From Carnegiea gigantea (taxonomy: Eukaryota > Streptophyta > Magnoliopsida > Caryophyllales > Cactaceae): a stretch of 64,000 nucleotides of DNA. The stretch lies in the NCBI GenBank assembly GCA_029747015.1, contig JAKOGI010000001.1:3452501-3516500 (forward strand). The letters are read 5' to 3'. The notes under the pieces were generated by a model. That model did no database searches and was not told the origin of the DNA. It was given only the letters and a program-made list of their open reading frames with translations. Shown here piece after piece: positions 1 through 11,905 of the stretch (the stretch's first letter is position 1; each line of letters opens with the position of its first letter). Both the position numbers and the translations under genes were made by a program.

Positions 1-766
1 TGGTTATATGTCATCCCCATTTCAATATTACAAAAGAATTTTGACTGTACATAACTTAATTATGGGTGTTTGACCTCTAAATATTTGCATCAATGGGGAT
101 TTTTGCACTTCCAAACACACCATCGCCCTTCTTTCTAAAAAATAAAAATAAAAATATCGGGGTAAAAGTTAAAATCAAAGTGATAGTCCAGGCAAAACAA
201 CCCCCAAAAAAAAACCAACCACAGAGAGAGAGGGGTCAAAAAGCAACAAAGAACAGTAAGGTTAATTTAGTTTGGCATCCAATTAAATTAGAAAATTATA
301 TCTTACAAAAAGAAAACAAAAATGATATGATCCTTCTGGGCTCTGACATTAGGAAATAGCAGCAGAAAGAGAAAGGTTCCTTGCACTCTCCTTTCCTTTC
401 TGATAAAAATTGCCTTTGTCCCCACTACAAATTGTTGGTGATAAACCATGACCACCAGTACGCTTATTTTGATTGGTGGCTGGGAGGTTAAGACTAGATT
501 ATCTTAATTATCAAAGGCCATCCCACTAACCAAATAAGGCAACGTAAAAGCGCAGGAAAATATAATAGCTTTTAGGGTTAATTCATCATGTTTTTAGTAT
601 GAGATAGCATTGAGTGAATCGTCTCACAGAAGTTATGCTGTAAGAAAGGTTGTGGAAATATTCTGTATTATGCAATCACTTGCAATTCAAGATTACAGTG
701 CAATGTAGTAACATAACAGGAGTCCCAAATACACAATTTTGGTGAAGAAGCTAAAAGAAACAGAAT
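1..766. other. Region downstream of HCF164; no gene seen
   Basis: AT-rich sequence beyond the HCF164 stop, probably its 3' UTR and intergenic DNA. The only open frame, around 93-359, is lysine and asparagine rich, as expected of A-rich noncoding DNA, and matches no family I know. No tRNA, transposon or promoter feature is evident. Confidence 0.6.
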
Positions 767-3700
767 CTATCCATGACTTCTTGGATCAACAACCTGGTGA
801 ACCTTCCTAAACTCTGCGCTTGAATATTCTCCAACAACACGGGCATGGGGAATCGACTCTTCTCCGCGAGCCAGAGCATCGACATTCTCCAGCAAATACT
901 GCCTCGGCAGCCTGCCAACCACATTCCCCTCCTCGTTCCCATCCTTGTCCAGGAATGCGAAATGTGGAATGCCCTCAACGCCGAATTCATCCAGCTCTTG
1001 CTCCCACTTTGTGTTGTCGACATTCAGCATCACAAAATTCACACGGTCCCTGAAAGTGTTGCCAATTACAATCAGGGTGAGTTAGTACGTGGTCGGTCAA
1101 AGCATACACTAAGTCTGCTATTGGCAGTGAAGAGGAAAGTATTACTTGTACTGCTGCTCAACTTTATACACATCTGGAGCTAATTCCCTGCAGACTTCAC
1201 ACCAATCCGCGTAGAACTCCACAACTGTAGGTTTTCCATTAGATAGAGCCTACACAACAAGAGAACAATCAGCAAAGTTGATATATAAATGTAATAAGCT
1301 AAATATAATGGAATATAATGGAAGATGGCACCGACTGTCTTGCTTTCAACATTACAAAAAGGAAAATGTTAAAACCGTATAATGATTAATGGACGCCAAG
1401 ACAAGTTGTGATGATTTTCCACAGCACCTTTCTGTATCAACTAGACAACGAGGTATCATCGAATAAGAATTCCCCTTTATCCCAACAATTAGCATAAGAT
1501 TTGGGGGTGGGGTGGGGGTTCATAGGTCAATTTCGTATTGCATTGGAGGTATCTATTATTTATGAGTGAACATCTTCAAAATAATTTATCTCGTATCTCA
1601 CAGGCACAAAGGGATCACTGATTTTCTTTCGAAACTTGCTCAAATAACCAATTACGAGCACCAAGTAGTACAGTTTCGTTCAACCTCACTTTTATCAAAA
1701 AAGGCAATAAAATGCATTAAAAAGAATATCTATAACCCAAAATTCCAAGCAAATAACATAACAGCTAAGACAAACCTCTTCATATGATACCGCCAAGGCA
1801 GATAGGTCATTCAATGAGACACCAAAATCTAAACGTCTAGAGATGAACAGCCCAATAGCTGCGACGGTGGAGAACACAGCTATCCTCCTATTCACATCTT
1901 TATTAGGGAGTTCAGGAAAGCCACTGCCCGAAGGCGAAGTCGCCGCTTGGCTTGGATTATCATTCGCTAAACCAGATTTGACAATCGGCTCTTCCTGGAC
2001 AAACACTGAATGTATATAAGAGAGCACTGCTGAGATAATTGGAGAGAAAAGTGAAATGCACAGTTAGATGCAAAACATATCACAACACAATTTTTCCAAG
2101 AAAACAGAAAAAAGACGCAGATGTGCTTGGCCTTCTGGATAACTAATCTTTCTTTTGGTTTATACACAAAATTAGGGACCCACTAGAAAGAAAACTGCTC
2201 TATGAACTTCAGAAATTCCTTTTGCACAGTCGGAACTTGGAAGGTAGAAACCGTAGTTTGGAAGGGAGGGGTTGGATTTTTATTGTCTCTTTCAACAGCT
2301 GAAGCCTCATTTTCGTGAGAACTTTGTCCAACATTATTGACATCAACTACAGATATACAACCATCTCTACCACCTCGTCCTTCTCAGAAGCAATCGACTA
2401 CTTCCGAGGGTACGGCAAAATCTTCAAAGCCTTCTCATGTTTCAAACAAGCAGAGAGGTGGTCACAATAGAGAGAACCTAGGCTTGGGCATGGTCAACCA
2501 GGCAGTACCTACTATTAAGAAGAACGCTCAAAGCATGAGTTCTGATGGAAATCTGGTTAGTGTGAAGAACAAGTTTCAAAGTGTTTGGGGCTTCAATAGA
2601 TAGATAAAGAGCAGAAACATAATATTAGGAGATTCTATGAACCCTGAGTATGGGAAGGGAAGCTGTAGTGAGGGGAGCAGCGTCTGCTCCAATGAAATGA
2701 TGATTATTCATTGGAATGTAAGGGGTGTGAAGATGGTAAAGCAGCTTAAGATGAGTACAAATAATGAATATAAGCCTGCAATATTTGCTCTGATTTAGAC
2801 TATGGTGATGGATAAATCTTGTGGCATTGCAAGATTGTTTCCTTATTTTTACTTTTTAGCTAATTATGAGACACATCATAATGGTAGAATTTGGGAGTTT
2901 CGGCATCCCTCTTTGCTGTTATTAGTCTTTACAAAAGCAGCCAGCTGATATATTGTCACAGCTCTGGCTTGAACAGTACTGTCAGAGTTCTGGAATTGTA
3001 AGATGAAGCTGTGGAGCGATTTTAGATGATATCTCAGCAAGTATATGTCGAAGAGTTAGTTGTTGAGTAATTCAAAGTTGATGAACCAGAGTGAAAGGTT
3101 ATCAAGCATTCTTCCTGATCAGCAGGATGTATATGAATTACTTGCTTGTTGTGACAGGAATTATCAAGTGGACGAAGCAGCAACTTGTCACATATATACT
3201 TGGTGGAATAAGCAAAATGTCTTCCTAAGTTAGGTGAAATTAGAATGGAGTTCTTATCAACCAGGAATTTTCATGTTGCCCTGGGTCAATTTCAGTAACC
3301 TGCTGTGCAGATCATTCCCTGGTATGGGTGAAGAATGGGAATAGATGGAATGATGGGAATAGACAGTTTTAAGCTTCACCATGCTCAGAACTCACCTGCT
3401 AATTTCTTGCCTATAGTATGATTCACTGAAGTGGAAGGGTGTTTGATCATTTGATGTATAACATTGTTAAGTGTGTTGCAGTTTCTTGGCTGGTCCGATC
3501 ACAGGAACAGGAGGAGTGCTGACAATGAGCACAGATAGTTATCTCAAAAATATATGGGAAGTTCAGGGATTTGTAGACGGAGAACCTTACTAGATGTTAC
3601 TGTGTATGAGCTCCGGTAAAAAAGAAACTTGAGGAGGTTCACAATGAAAAGGCGTGACATGTTCAGTTTTTTCAAAAAATCCAAGTATTTTGGGTGCAAA

Positions 3701-5029
3701 GGGAGCCGCAAAGCCCTACCTATCATCCTTGTTTTTTTCACTTGCAAGTATATTTTCGACTGAGTTTTGATGAATCTAGTGACTAGTTGAGTCGTCTTCT
3801 AGGCTTAACATCACCCCCCCCCCAAAAAACAAAAAAAAAAGAAAAGCCAAAAAAAAAAAATCTAAGGGAGCTTGGATATATAATGACATGCTAAGTCCCT
3901 AGATGGGTACAACACTTTTGAACATTCCAAAGTAGGGTTAAAAAAGCCCGCAAATTCCTCAATGTCAAACAGGAAGACACGCATTTGTCTTGGAACCCAG
4001 TCTAGGAAACGTAGCAAACTACAAGGGTGTGTAGAGGAGGACATAAAATATATGATATTGATCTCAATAGTGATTTAGTTGACAAGGTGTAATCAGCTCC
4101 TCAGGTAGGGTGAGAGGGTTTGCTATCCCCCCCCCCCCCAAAAAAAAAAAAAAAAAAAAAAAAACTAAGGATTGATTTCAGTCACAAGGTTATCATATAT
4201 TTTTCATGGGATTTAACACCACCTCAGAGTTGAATGGGTGCCCGTGCATCGAGGGAGGAAAGCATGTCAAGTTTCATCTGTTATTTGCCCGCTTTCCTTG
4301 AGTTTTTCCCCAACAGTTAATTCATAGCCTCATAGGTGATATGTGCTTAAACATGTCAGCAAATATCAGTGTTTGTTGCCCGTGATTGAAGTTCTTCCTT
4401 CCAATCCTCAGCCCTCCAAATCACCAGCAAATGCGATTGCAATCTCATAAGTCTCTTTCGAATTCAAATAAGTCCAATCCTTTTGGCATTACAAAGACAG
4501 ATTCCTAGAAGACTCCCCACTACGATTTCACAATTGCATTATAACAGCCTAAATCAAACGCTTCATTCACTGATCTTTAGGTCACTAAATTTTCACAAAT
4601 CAAGGGCTTAAACCTAAAATGGCTCCCACGCCCCCGTACCCATTGAAGAAATCCGACAATAGAACACAGTTCCATCGAGACACTCGTCAAAATTCACACT
4701 TATTCACTTCCAAGACTGCAATTAGCACGCAATGAACCCAGAAAAAATACCACTGTCACCAAAAACCATAACCCCAAAATAATGAAATTTGAAAAAAAAA
4801 AACAATTAGCAATTGGAGCTTGACGTTTGAGGCATACCGTTAATGGAGAAGAATCGGAGACAGTAGGATCGCGTTGGCAAGCAATGGAGGGAAATCTCCG
4901 CCTTCTGAGATCAAGATGCTTTGAAGCAAGAGATACTGATGGAGAAGAAGGATGCAACAAATTGATAGTAGGACGTTGTCTTTGAACGCTGACTGGGGCC
5001 GTTGATACTCGAACCGCCATTTCCACCAT
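767..5029 (-). CDS. HCF164: HCF164, thylakoid thioredoxin-like protein
   Basis: Four coding exons on the minus strand: 5029-4838, 1994-1776, 1249-1146 and 1049-767, giving 265 residues (Arabidopsis protein about 261, from memory). All junctions are GT-AG and keep frame. Residues 1-60 look like a plastid transit peptide (basic, Ser/Ala rich). A hydrophobic stretch near residues 95-110 (sequence [15 protein letters not shown]) fits the single thylakoid anchor. A thioredoxin domain follows with the redox motif WCEVC and the block [12 protein letters not shown], whose cis-proline is typical of the fold; the C-terminus ends VDPRSHG as in the family. HCF164 carries reducing power from stromal thioredoxin across the thylakoid membrane and is needed for cytochrome b6f assembly. 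Intron 1 (1995-4837) is long and contains a dead LINE. The start could also be Met4. The assignment is very secure; the first intron acceptor at 1995 was chosen because it alone keeps frame. Confidence 0.93.
2337..3420 (+). pseudogene. Degenerate L1-type LINE remnant (endonuclease part) in HCF164 intron 1
   Basis: From 2695 the sequence reads [13 protein letters not shown], then KPAIFALI with a stop where a Glu codon is expected, then [12 protein letters not shown]. This is the start of the apurinic-like endonuclease of plant L1 LINEs. Around 3200 the reading YTWWNKQ and, around 3300, a decayed counterpart of the catalytic SDHSP block are still visible, separated by stops and frameshifts. The open frame at 2337-2603 just upstream is polar and could be the tail of a gag-like ORF1. 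No reverse transcriptase is visible. It lies antisense to HCF164. Confidence 0.6.
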
Positions 5030-7405
5030 GCTCGGAGGAAGGGTGAGAGAGAGAAAATCAAATTTCAGTTTGGTTTTCGCTTATCCAATAGCCAGACAGG
5101 TGTTCTCAGCCCATCGGTTGTTTTTTTTTTAAAAAAAATTATCGAAAGGTCTCCTTTGTTTGCGTTTCGAAATCTATTTAATTAAAAAAAAAAAAACTCC
5201 TATTTATAATTTAAAAACACTATAATTTATTCAATCACCAATTTTTTGAAAACACTTGTGCTACACAGAAAATTTTTGAAAATTTTGCTTCACGTTATCT
5301 TACATTGTGTAAAAGACTTCCAAATTTTATGATTCTTAATTGCAATAATAGCATTGTCGTTTGACATGTCAAATGCCAATATTTGAAGACAAAATATCAC
5401 TCAGTAATAAAGGGGCACATAAAGTATTAATGATTGTTTTAGTTTCTTTTCTTTTCACCTCTCTCCATTGTTTCTCCATCTTCATTTTTGCAGGATTTTG
5501 TGAAATATACACCATGTTATAATACACACCACCTAGGTGGTTATAATTTCAGGATAACATTTCATTAAGATTTTTAGTGACCTTTAAAATGTATTGTTTT
5601 GCCATCAGTTAAGTTTTCTGAGTATATCACGTACAATTTAGGTAAATCATACAATATTAGCAATCTCATTGCAATGTTGCTTCCCTCTATGACATCACTC
5701 ATAACAATTGAAACTCAAACCTAACTCTTAGATTTGTGACATGCCTTTCAAGCTAAACGAAACTTTATAACGGAAACTTTACATTAACTACCCTCGTATA
5801 ATTATCAGATATTGTCCTGATGAGGAACAAAATATCAATTGAAGGACTTTTTTACTTTAGAATTTAAGTGCTTGAACAATAAAGGGGTAGACCATATACC
5901 TATATGGCTTTTTGAAAAAAATTATTTATTCCACTACAATTAGAACTCGAACATAGTATTTGTGCAAATCTTATTTCAATTGTTCTTTCCTTTGTCATGA
6001 GTCTAAAAATACTTCTAGGAACATCATTTCAGGAATTTATTGATTTACTTTGGTTATCAAAACACACCACTTTGAACTCTAAAATAATCAATCTAACACT
6101 CATGTAAAATTGGTTACACCAACTCTTTGATAAGCTAACCACTATATTTGATGGTATAGAGATCACAATATATAATATGGTAGGCTTATTATATGAGCTT
6201 TCTGTTAGTAAAACTGATCTTAAATTTGAATAGCATAATTTAAACTTATACTACACCTGAAAGGACAAGAGTATAAGACAGCTAAGTTGAAAGGAACCCA
6301 AAACTGAAATTGATTTGAATCCAACCAAACTCATACCGATCCAAATTGAAACGAAAATCAAATCATCAATCTAAAACTAATATAATAATCTATTAACATG
6401 AAATTTAAAGGATGCTAAATTTAGAGGACATCGGTCCACAACTGCCGCAGCACACTGTCCTTTTTCCCAACATTTATAAAATGAGAATTAAAACGCCAAC
6501 CACTAACCACGAACTAATCAAACCTAAACATGACCCAGCAATTGCTGATGCAATGAACAGAGACGCAACTGTTAACAAAGACTGCATATGATAATATGTT
6601 AATACATCACAGACGAGAGATAGAACCTACCTGCTAACCCAAATGGGTACAAGGTAGAGACGAGAGAGAGAGAGCCAGCCCATACCCTCCACTATATGCT
6701 GAAAGGTCAGCAAACAGACAGCAAAGGCACACAAAAAGACAAAGTTCCGGCTTAAACCCAGATCTCCATAACCCAACACATTGGTCTTATCTTTGACGTT
6801 TCTGCGTTATTTTTGCCTCTTTTGTTGGGGGTTTGAATTTGCTCCATAAACCCGGAATTTTGAGATGTTAAGACGATCTTGCTTTTTCAATTCAAGAAGA
6901 TTCTCTTCGAGGATTTGTTTTGCTGGTAGTAAGTACGACAACAGGGAGTTTTATCACGCCGCTTCGCTATTCTGTTCTCATTTTTGGCTTCTTTTATTTG
7001 ACCCTAATTTGAATTTCTGGACCCTCATTCCCTTCTTCCAATTGCCCATTTGTCTTCCAGTTCTCGTGTTTAAGTTTGAATTGGGCTTTCTGGGAATTTG
7101 ATGAACTATGATTTTTGGTATCCAGTGATATTCTACTAGATTTTGGATTTAGCTAATGTGGGTTTGTTCTTTCATCTATTGTAGTTATTTGCAGAGGAAT
7201 AAGATCTGAATTTTGATCCAGCGGTTCGTTTTGACTTATTACAAGTGCCCATCATTGCAGAGTACTCGGTGTGTGAATTTGTTTCTTGTGTGAGCTTAAC
7301 TTGAATTGGGTGCTTCTGATTCTGAGGAAATAACCTAGTGTGGTGCAAGAGGGTTCAAGAGTTGGCAGCTCATCTGAGTTTGGTTTTTTAGAGGAGAGAG
7401 AAACT
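5030..7405. other. Divergent intergenic region HCF164/NPGR1, including the NPGR1 5' leader
   Basis: This stretch lies between two divergently transcribed genes. Positions 5030-6700 are AT-rich and show no gene. The NPGR1 leader probably begins near 6700-6850. A leader intron is likely: a GT donor near 6925 and the acceptor CATTGCAG ending at 7260, just upstream of the NPGR1 ATG at 7406. The small open frame at 6865-7101 lies in this leader and has no recognisable similarity. Confidence 0.45.
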
Positions 7406-10400
7406 ATGTTGTGTGCTTGCTCAGGAGAGCAATTCAGATTTGAAGAGCCGCCTCCACGATCGCCAGAATCATTGGCGACAAGGGATTTCTCAGTTAGCGG
7501 CATTTCATCAAGAACTGGGGATTTGAAGAGTGTTTCTTCAAGAACTGCTGCTGATTTAGGGTCAAAATATGAGGATGCCCATGTAGATGAAGTTGAATCC
7601 ACGTTGAAGGAAGCCCTCTCATTAAATTACGAGGTGGGCATTTTCAATTTCATTGTGTTGTCGAGATTCATGGTTTGATTTGGTCTATATCTATCGCTTC
7701 CTTTATGTTTTAATAATGCTATTTCTCTTTGTAAATAAATTAGAATGAGCACACTGAAATTGGGTTTCTATTTGCTATTATCAGGAAGCTAGGGCTTTAC
7801 TGGGTAGAATAGAGTACCAAAAAGGGAATTTTGATGCTGCTCTTCAGCTTTTCCAAGGGATTGATATCAACGGATTAACCCCAAGGATAAGTGATGCTAT
7901 ATATGAGCGCACTCGGCAGAGGAAAGTAAGATCCAAGGATGATAATTCCCTTGCTGGTGTAATGTCTTGGCATTCAGTGGGCCTACTTTTCGAAGCAATG
8001 CTACTGAAAGCTAAGGTCTTAGAGGAACTTGAGAGGATAGCAGGTAATGGCGTTTTTCTGAGATCACTTGCTTCTTGTTGCTGTACGAAATGCATTGAGG
8101 ATTGAACAGACATCCTAGTGCTCTATACTTCATACTATTAAGTGAATGTAGTTTTTTTTTTAAAAAAAAAACAGCTAGAAAAATCAAATCAAAGAAACCA
8201 AAACCCTAGGTTCGACTTAGGCTCCCTCAACTATCCATTGGCGCTGTATATTTAAAAAGCAATGATGCTGCTCTATTCCACAGCAAAATAGTAGAGGGCA
8301 GCTACAATGTCATGCAAAAATCTGTGATTGGCAACAATGATCTTGAACATAACTGCTCCAAGCATTTCCTTGAATGTTTATGTATTTTACAGGCAGAAAC
8401 CCCATTAATTTCTCATATAAATGCTTGACGACTGCTTCCTCACTAGTCTTAAAAGATTTGGAGGTGTGTAGTAACTAAAAATTTCTTCTTATTTACTAAA
8501 CAGTTGCTCTACTAAGTTAGAAGTTGACCATTGTAAAAAAAATAAAATAAAAAAAATTCCATGAAAGCAGAGATTCGAGGTACCTTTCTCCAGTGCATTA
8601 TTCTACAAGTAAAGAGATTTCAGTGTTACCCAAGTTTCTGGTTGTATTTGTTCCTCAATCTTGACTGTTTCTGATAATTCTCAGAGGCTGCAAGAGAGTG
8701 CAAAGCGATTATAGACATTGTTGAGTCAGCATTACCTCATGGAATGCCCGCAAGAGTCAGTCAAGATAACAAGATGCAAGAGATGTTTCATAAGGCATTG
8801 GAGTTGCTTCCTAAACTATGGCAACAAGCAGGGTATCTTGATGAAGCCATCATAGCATATCGTCGGGCTTTAGTGAAACCCTGGAACTTAGATCCTCCTA
8901 GGTTAGCAAGTGCCCAGAAGGATTTAGCTGCTGTATTGCTCTATGGAGGCATTGAAACAGCCTTTCCCCCACAGCTACAAATATGGAGTCAATTTACCCC
9001 TAAGAACAATCTTGAGGAAGCAATTCTTTTGTTGTTTGTGCTAATTACAAAGGCGGCACATAAGGAAATTGAGTGGGACCCAGACATCATGGATCATCTC
9101 TCCTTTGCACTCTCAATGTGTGGTGGGTTTGATTTTCTTGCTCATCATGTAGAGCAGGTTCTCCCAGGTATCTACGACAGAGCTGAGAGATGGTACATTC
9201 TTGCACTTTGCTACAGTGCTGCTGGGCAGAATGCCGTCGCTTTGGACCTAGTAAGAAAGATTGCAGGACACTCAGAGTCCAAGCACAAGCCTCATATCCC
9301 TTCTCTTTTGCTGGGAGCGAAGTTGTGTGTGAATGATGTGAAGCTTGCGAAGGAAGGCATAAATTATTCTCGTGAAATTATTGAATTAGCTGCTGATGAA
9401 AACAAGCATTTGGTGGCTCAGGCGCATAAATTTCTCGGGATATGTTACTCAAATGCTGCCCGATTTTCTATCTCAAATTCAGAACGAGAAATGTACCGGA
9501 AAGAATCTTTGAAATCCCTAAATGCTGCTGTGTCAATTGAGAATGAAGATCCTGAGTTGATGTTCACCCTAGGTCTAGAAAATGCTGCTCAAAGGAACCT
9601 TGACACTGGCTTCAACTATGCCAAAATCTATTGTAATATGATGTCAGGAAGCTCAGTGAGAGGGTGGGAGCTGCTGGCACTAATAGCTTCTGGGCAGAGG
9701 CAGTTTGAAGATGCTGAAGACATAATTGATATAGCATTGGATGAAGCCACCGGCACGGATCAGTTAAGACTCCTAAGGCTGAAGGCAGTTCTTCAGATTG
9801 CTCAAGAAAACCCCAAGCAAGCTATACAGAACTATGTAGTGCTATTGGCGCAAATCCAAGCAGCAAAGCAGCACAGAACTAGCAATCCCTCTTACCAGGT
9901 ATGTCCACATCCTAATTTTGCATGCTCTTGGGTGAGGCTTTCACCCAAAAATATGGTGGGAAAGACTCTTTTAGGATTGACCTTTTGATGTATAACTTAG
10001 AGGTTAGCGTCTTAATCTGAGAGGGTTGCTAATAAATCACTTGGACTGACCCTTTAGCCTCCAGGTATCATACCCAAATAAATTATTAGCTGTTCCACAA
10101 ATTTTGAAGTTACTCTTTTAGTATCCATCTCACCTTATCTCTAAATGAGATGGTCCCACCTAAAACCTGCTATTTTTAGTCAAACTATTTCAGGCAGTGA
10201 TCTAGAGTATGAAAAGTTAAAAAGAAAACTGCTGCTAAAAATCCATATTTTTTTCTGTCCACTCTCAATTTTTTGATTCCAAAACAGTTTTTCAAGCATA
10301 ATGTTACACTGGGCAAGGTAGTTGTTTTCATTGGAGTTCCTGCAGTGCACACTCGGTCTTTCATAAAGCACTCTTGTAGTCTTGTGTGATGTCTTGTCCA

Positions 10401-11360
10401 TGTGGTTGACATTTTATATGTATAAAGGTATTGGTTCTGATCGCTTGCATGCCATCACGGTTGCTATATAGGGTCTCAGAGTAGTCAGCATATACTCGAT
10501 CTTCTGTTAAGTGAATTTCTGCTCATCCCCATTACAGGCAATGGAAATCAAACATTTGGAGATGGAAGCTTGGCAAGATTTGGCCAACTTATACACAAGG
10601 CTTGAATCATGGGCAGATGCAGAAGCTTGTGTGAAAAAGGCAAAGTCAGTTGACTTTCACAGCCCTCAGAGTTGGCACGCAGCTGGTGAGTAATTAATTG
10701 ATAAGCGGAGGGTGTTAAATCATGAGAAAAGATGCGAACTCTTTATTATTATTATTATTATTTTGGGGGGGGGGGCGGCTTGGGAAGCCCGGGGGGGCGG
10801 CTTGGGAAGCCCGGGGGGGCTGATCAAGGGGAGTCAGGTGAGGGCTGAATGCAGGCGTAGGGCCAGCCCATTCCCCTGTTGGCTTGTTGTTTCCCTCCCC
10901 CCCCCCCCTTCCCAAAAGAGTCAGTGGTTCCCAAAATAGAATCCAAATCTGCCCTAGGGAAGGTGGCTTTTATGACACTGAGGTATGTGACTTTTCTCAG
11001 CAAGTCAAAAGCTCCAACTGTTGTTACCGCTGTCTTTGATTTCACGCAGGTATTTTATCAAAGGCTCAATCTCTATATAAGGATGCGCTCATTGCTTTCT
11101 CGGTCTCACTGTCAATAGAGCCAAATCATGTCCCGAGTTTAGTCTCAACTGCGGAAGTGTTCATGGAACTTGGTGGTGCTAGTCTTCCTATAGCCAGAAG
11201 CTTCTTAATGAATGCCCTTCAACTGGAGCCCACAAATTATGATGCCTGGATGAGCCTCGGTCTGATCTTAAAGAAGGAAGGCTTAGAGTCGCAGGCTGCA
11301 GATTGTTTCCAAGCTGCATTCGAACTGAAATCCACAGCTCCAGTCCAGCCATTCGTATAG
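7406..11360 (+). CDS. NPGR1: NPGR1, calmodulin-binding TPR protein of the NPG family
   Basis: Five coding exons: 7406-7633, 7785-8043, 8685-9898, 10538-10685 and 11050-11360, giving 719 residues (Arabidopsis NPGR1 about 694). Junction phases agree throughout. The start MLCACSGEQF and the end APVQPFV are family signatures, and the early block HVDEVESTLKEALSLNYEEARALLGRIEYQ is the first TPR region. More TPR units lie near residues 170-210, 390-520 and 570-710, for example EAWQDLANLYTRLESWADAEACVKKA and YDAWMSLGLILKKEGLESQAADCFQAA. The family (NPG1, NPGR1, NPGR2) binds calmodulin, is needed for pollen germination, and scaffolds the plasma-membrane PI4K-alpha complex in a TTC7-like role. The match is closer to NPGR1 than to NPG1 by my reading. 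Intron 4 holds an odd G/C-homopolymer block. Confidence 0.88.
10763..10910 (+). repeat. G-run/C-run block with an internal duplicated unit in NPGR1 intron 4
   Basis: Starts with a run of about ten G, then two copies of a unit reading GGCGGCTTGGGAAGCCC, each followed by a G7 run, then GGGG. About 100 bases later comes a run of about ten C followed by TTCCC. The first half has four or more G-tracts, so a G-quadruplex is possible in the transcript, and the G and C runs could also pair into a hairpin. The surrounding DNA is far more AT-rich. Confidence 0.7.
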
Positions 11361-11905
11361 AGACATTTTTCGCTCCGAAAACTGATAGAAGTAAAAGGAG
11401 CTTCACAAATTTGGTCATGGCATGAATTCTATTGGCAAAGATGTTTGTTTTTTGGTTAATGTCATTATGTCATATTCTTGTATCATATGCAATTTGTCTC
11501 AGCGTATTTAAGTGTTTTGCTTGTTTTGTACAGAGCTCCAGAATCACGGCTGGATTAGCCTGGTAGTTCTCCAGGAGATAGGATCCAGCCGAGCCATATG
11601 CTCTCTTTTTAGCTGTAAACTGTACTGTGATATGTATAAATTCTTTTGCTCTATTCTCAAATGAATTACTTCAGATGGAGTCAAGCTGTTACATTCATGA
11701 AGGGCTCATTACGCCATTTGAACACTTTACACAAACAAGTTAATTACCCTTGTGATTTGTTGGACAAAGAATACAAGGCCCATTCGAAAAAACACAGGAT
11801 ACATTTGATATACACTTTACATAGTTCATCACTGGAGAAATCGCATTCATGGTAAATAACAGCAATTTCCCAGCAAGCAGATAGAGAGTGAAGAACCATA
11901 ACTGT
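11361..11905. other. Convergent 3' region between NPGR1 and the CLD1-like gene
   Basis: The stop codons of the two genes face each other 545 bases apart, so this stretch must hold both 3' UTRs and polyadenylation signals. No further gene is visible. Small open frames here are not supported by similarity. Confidence 0.6.
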
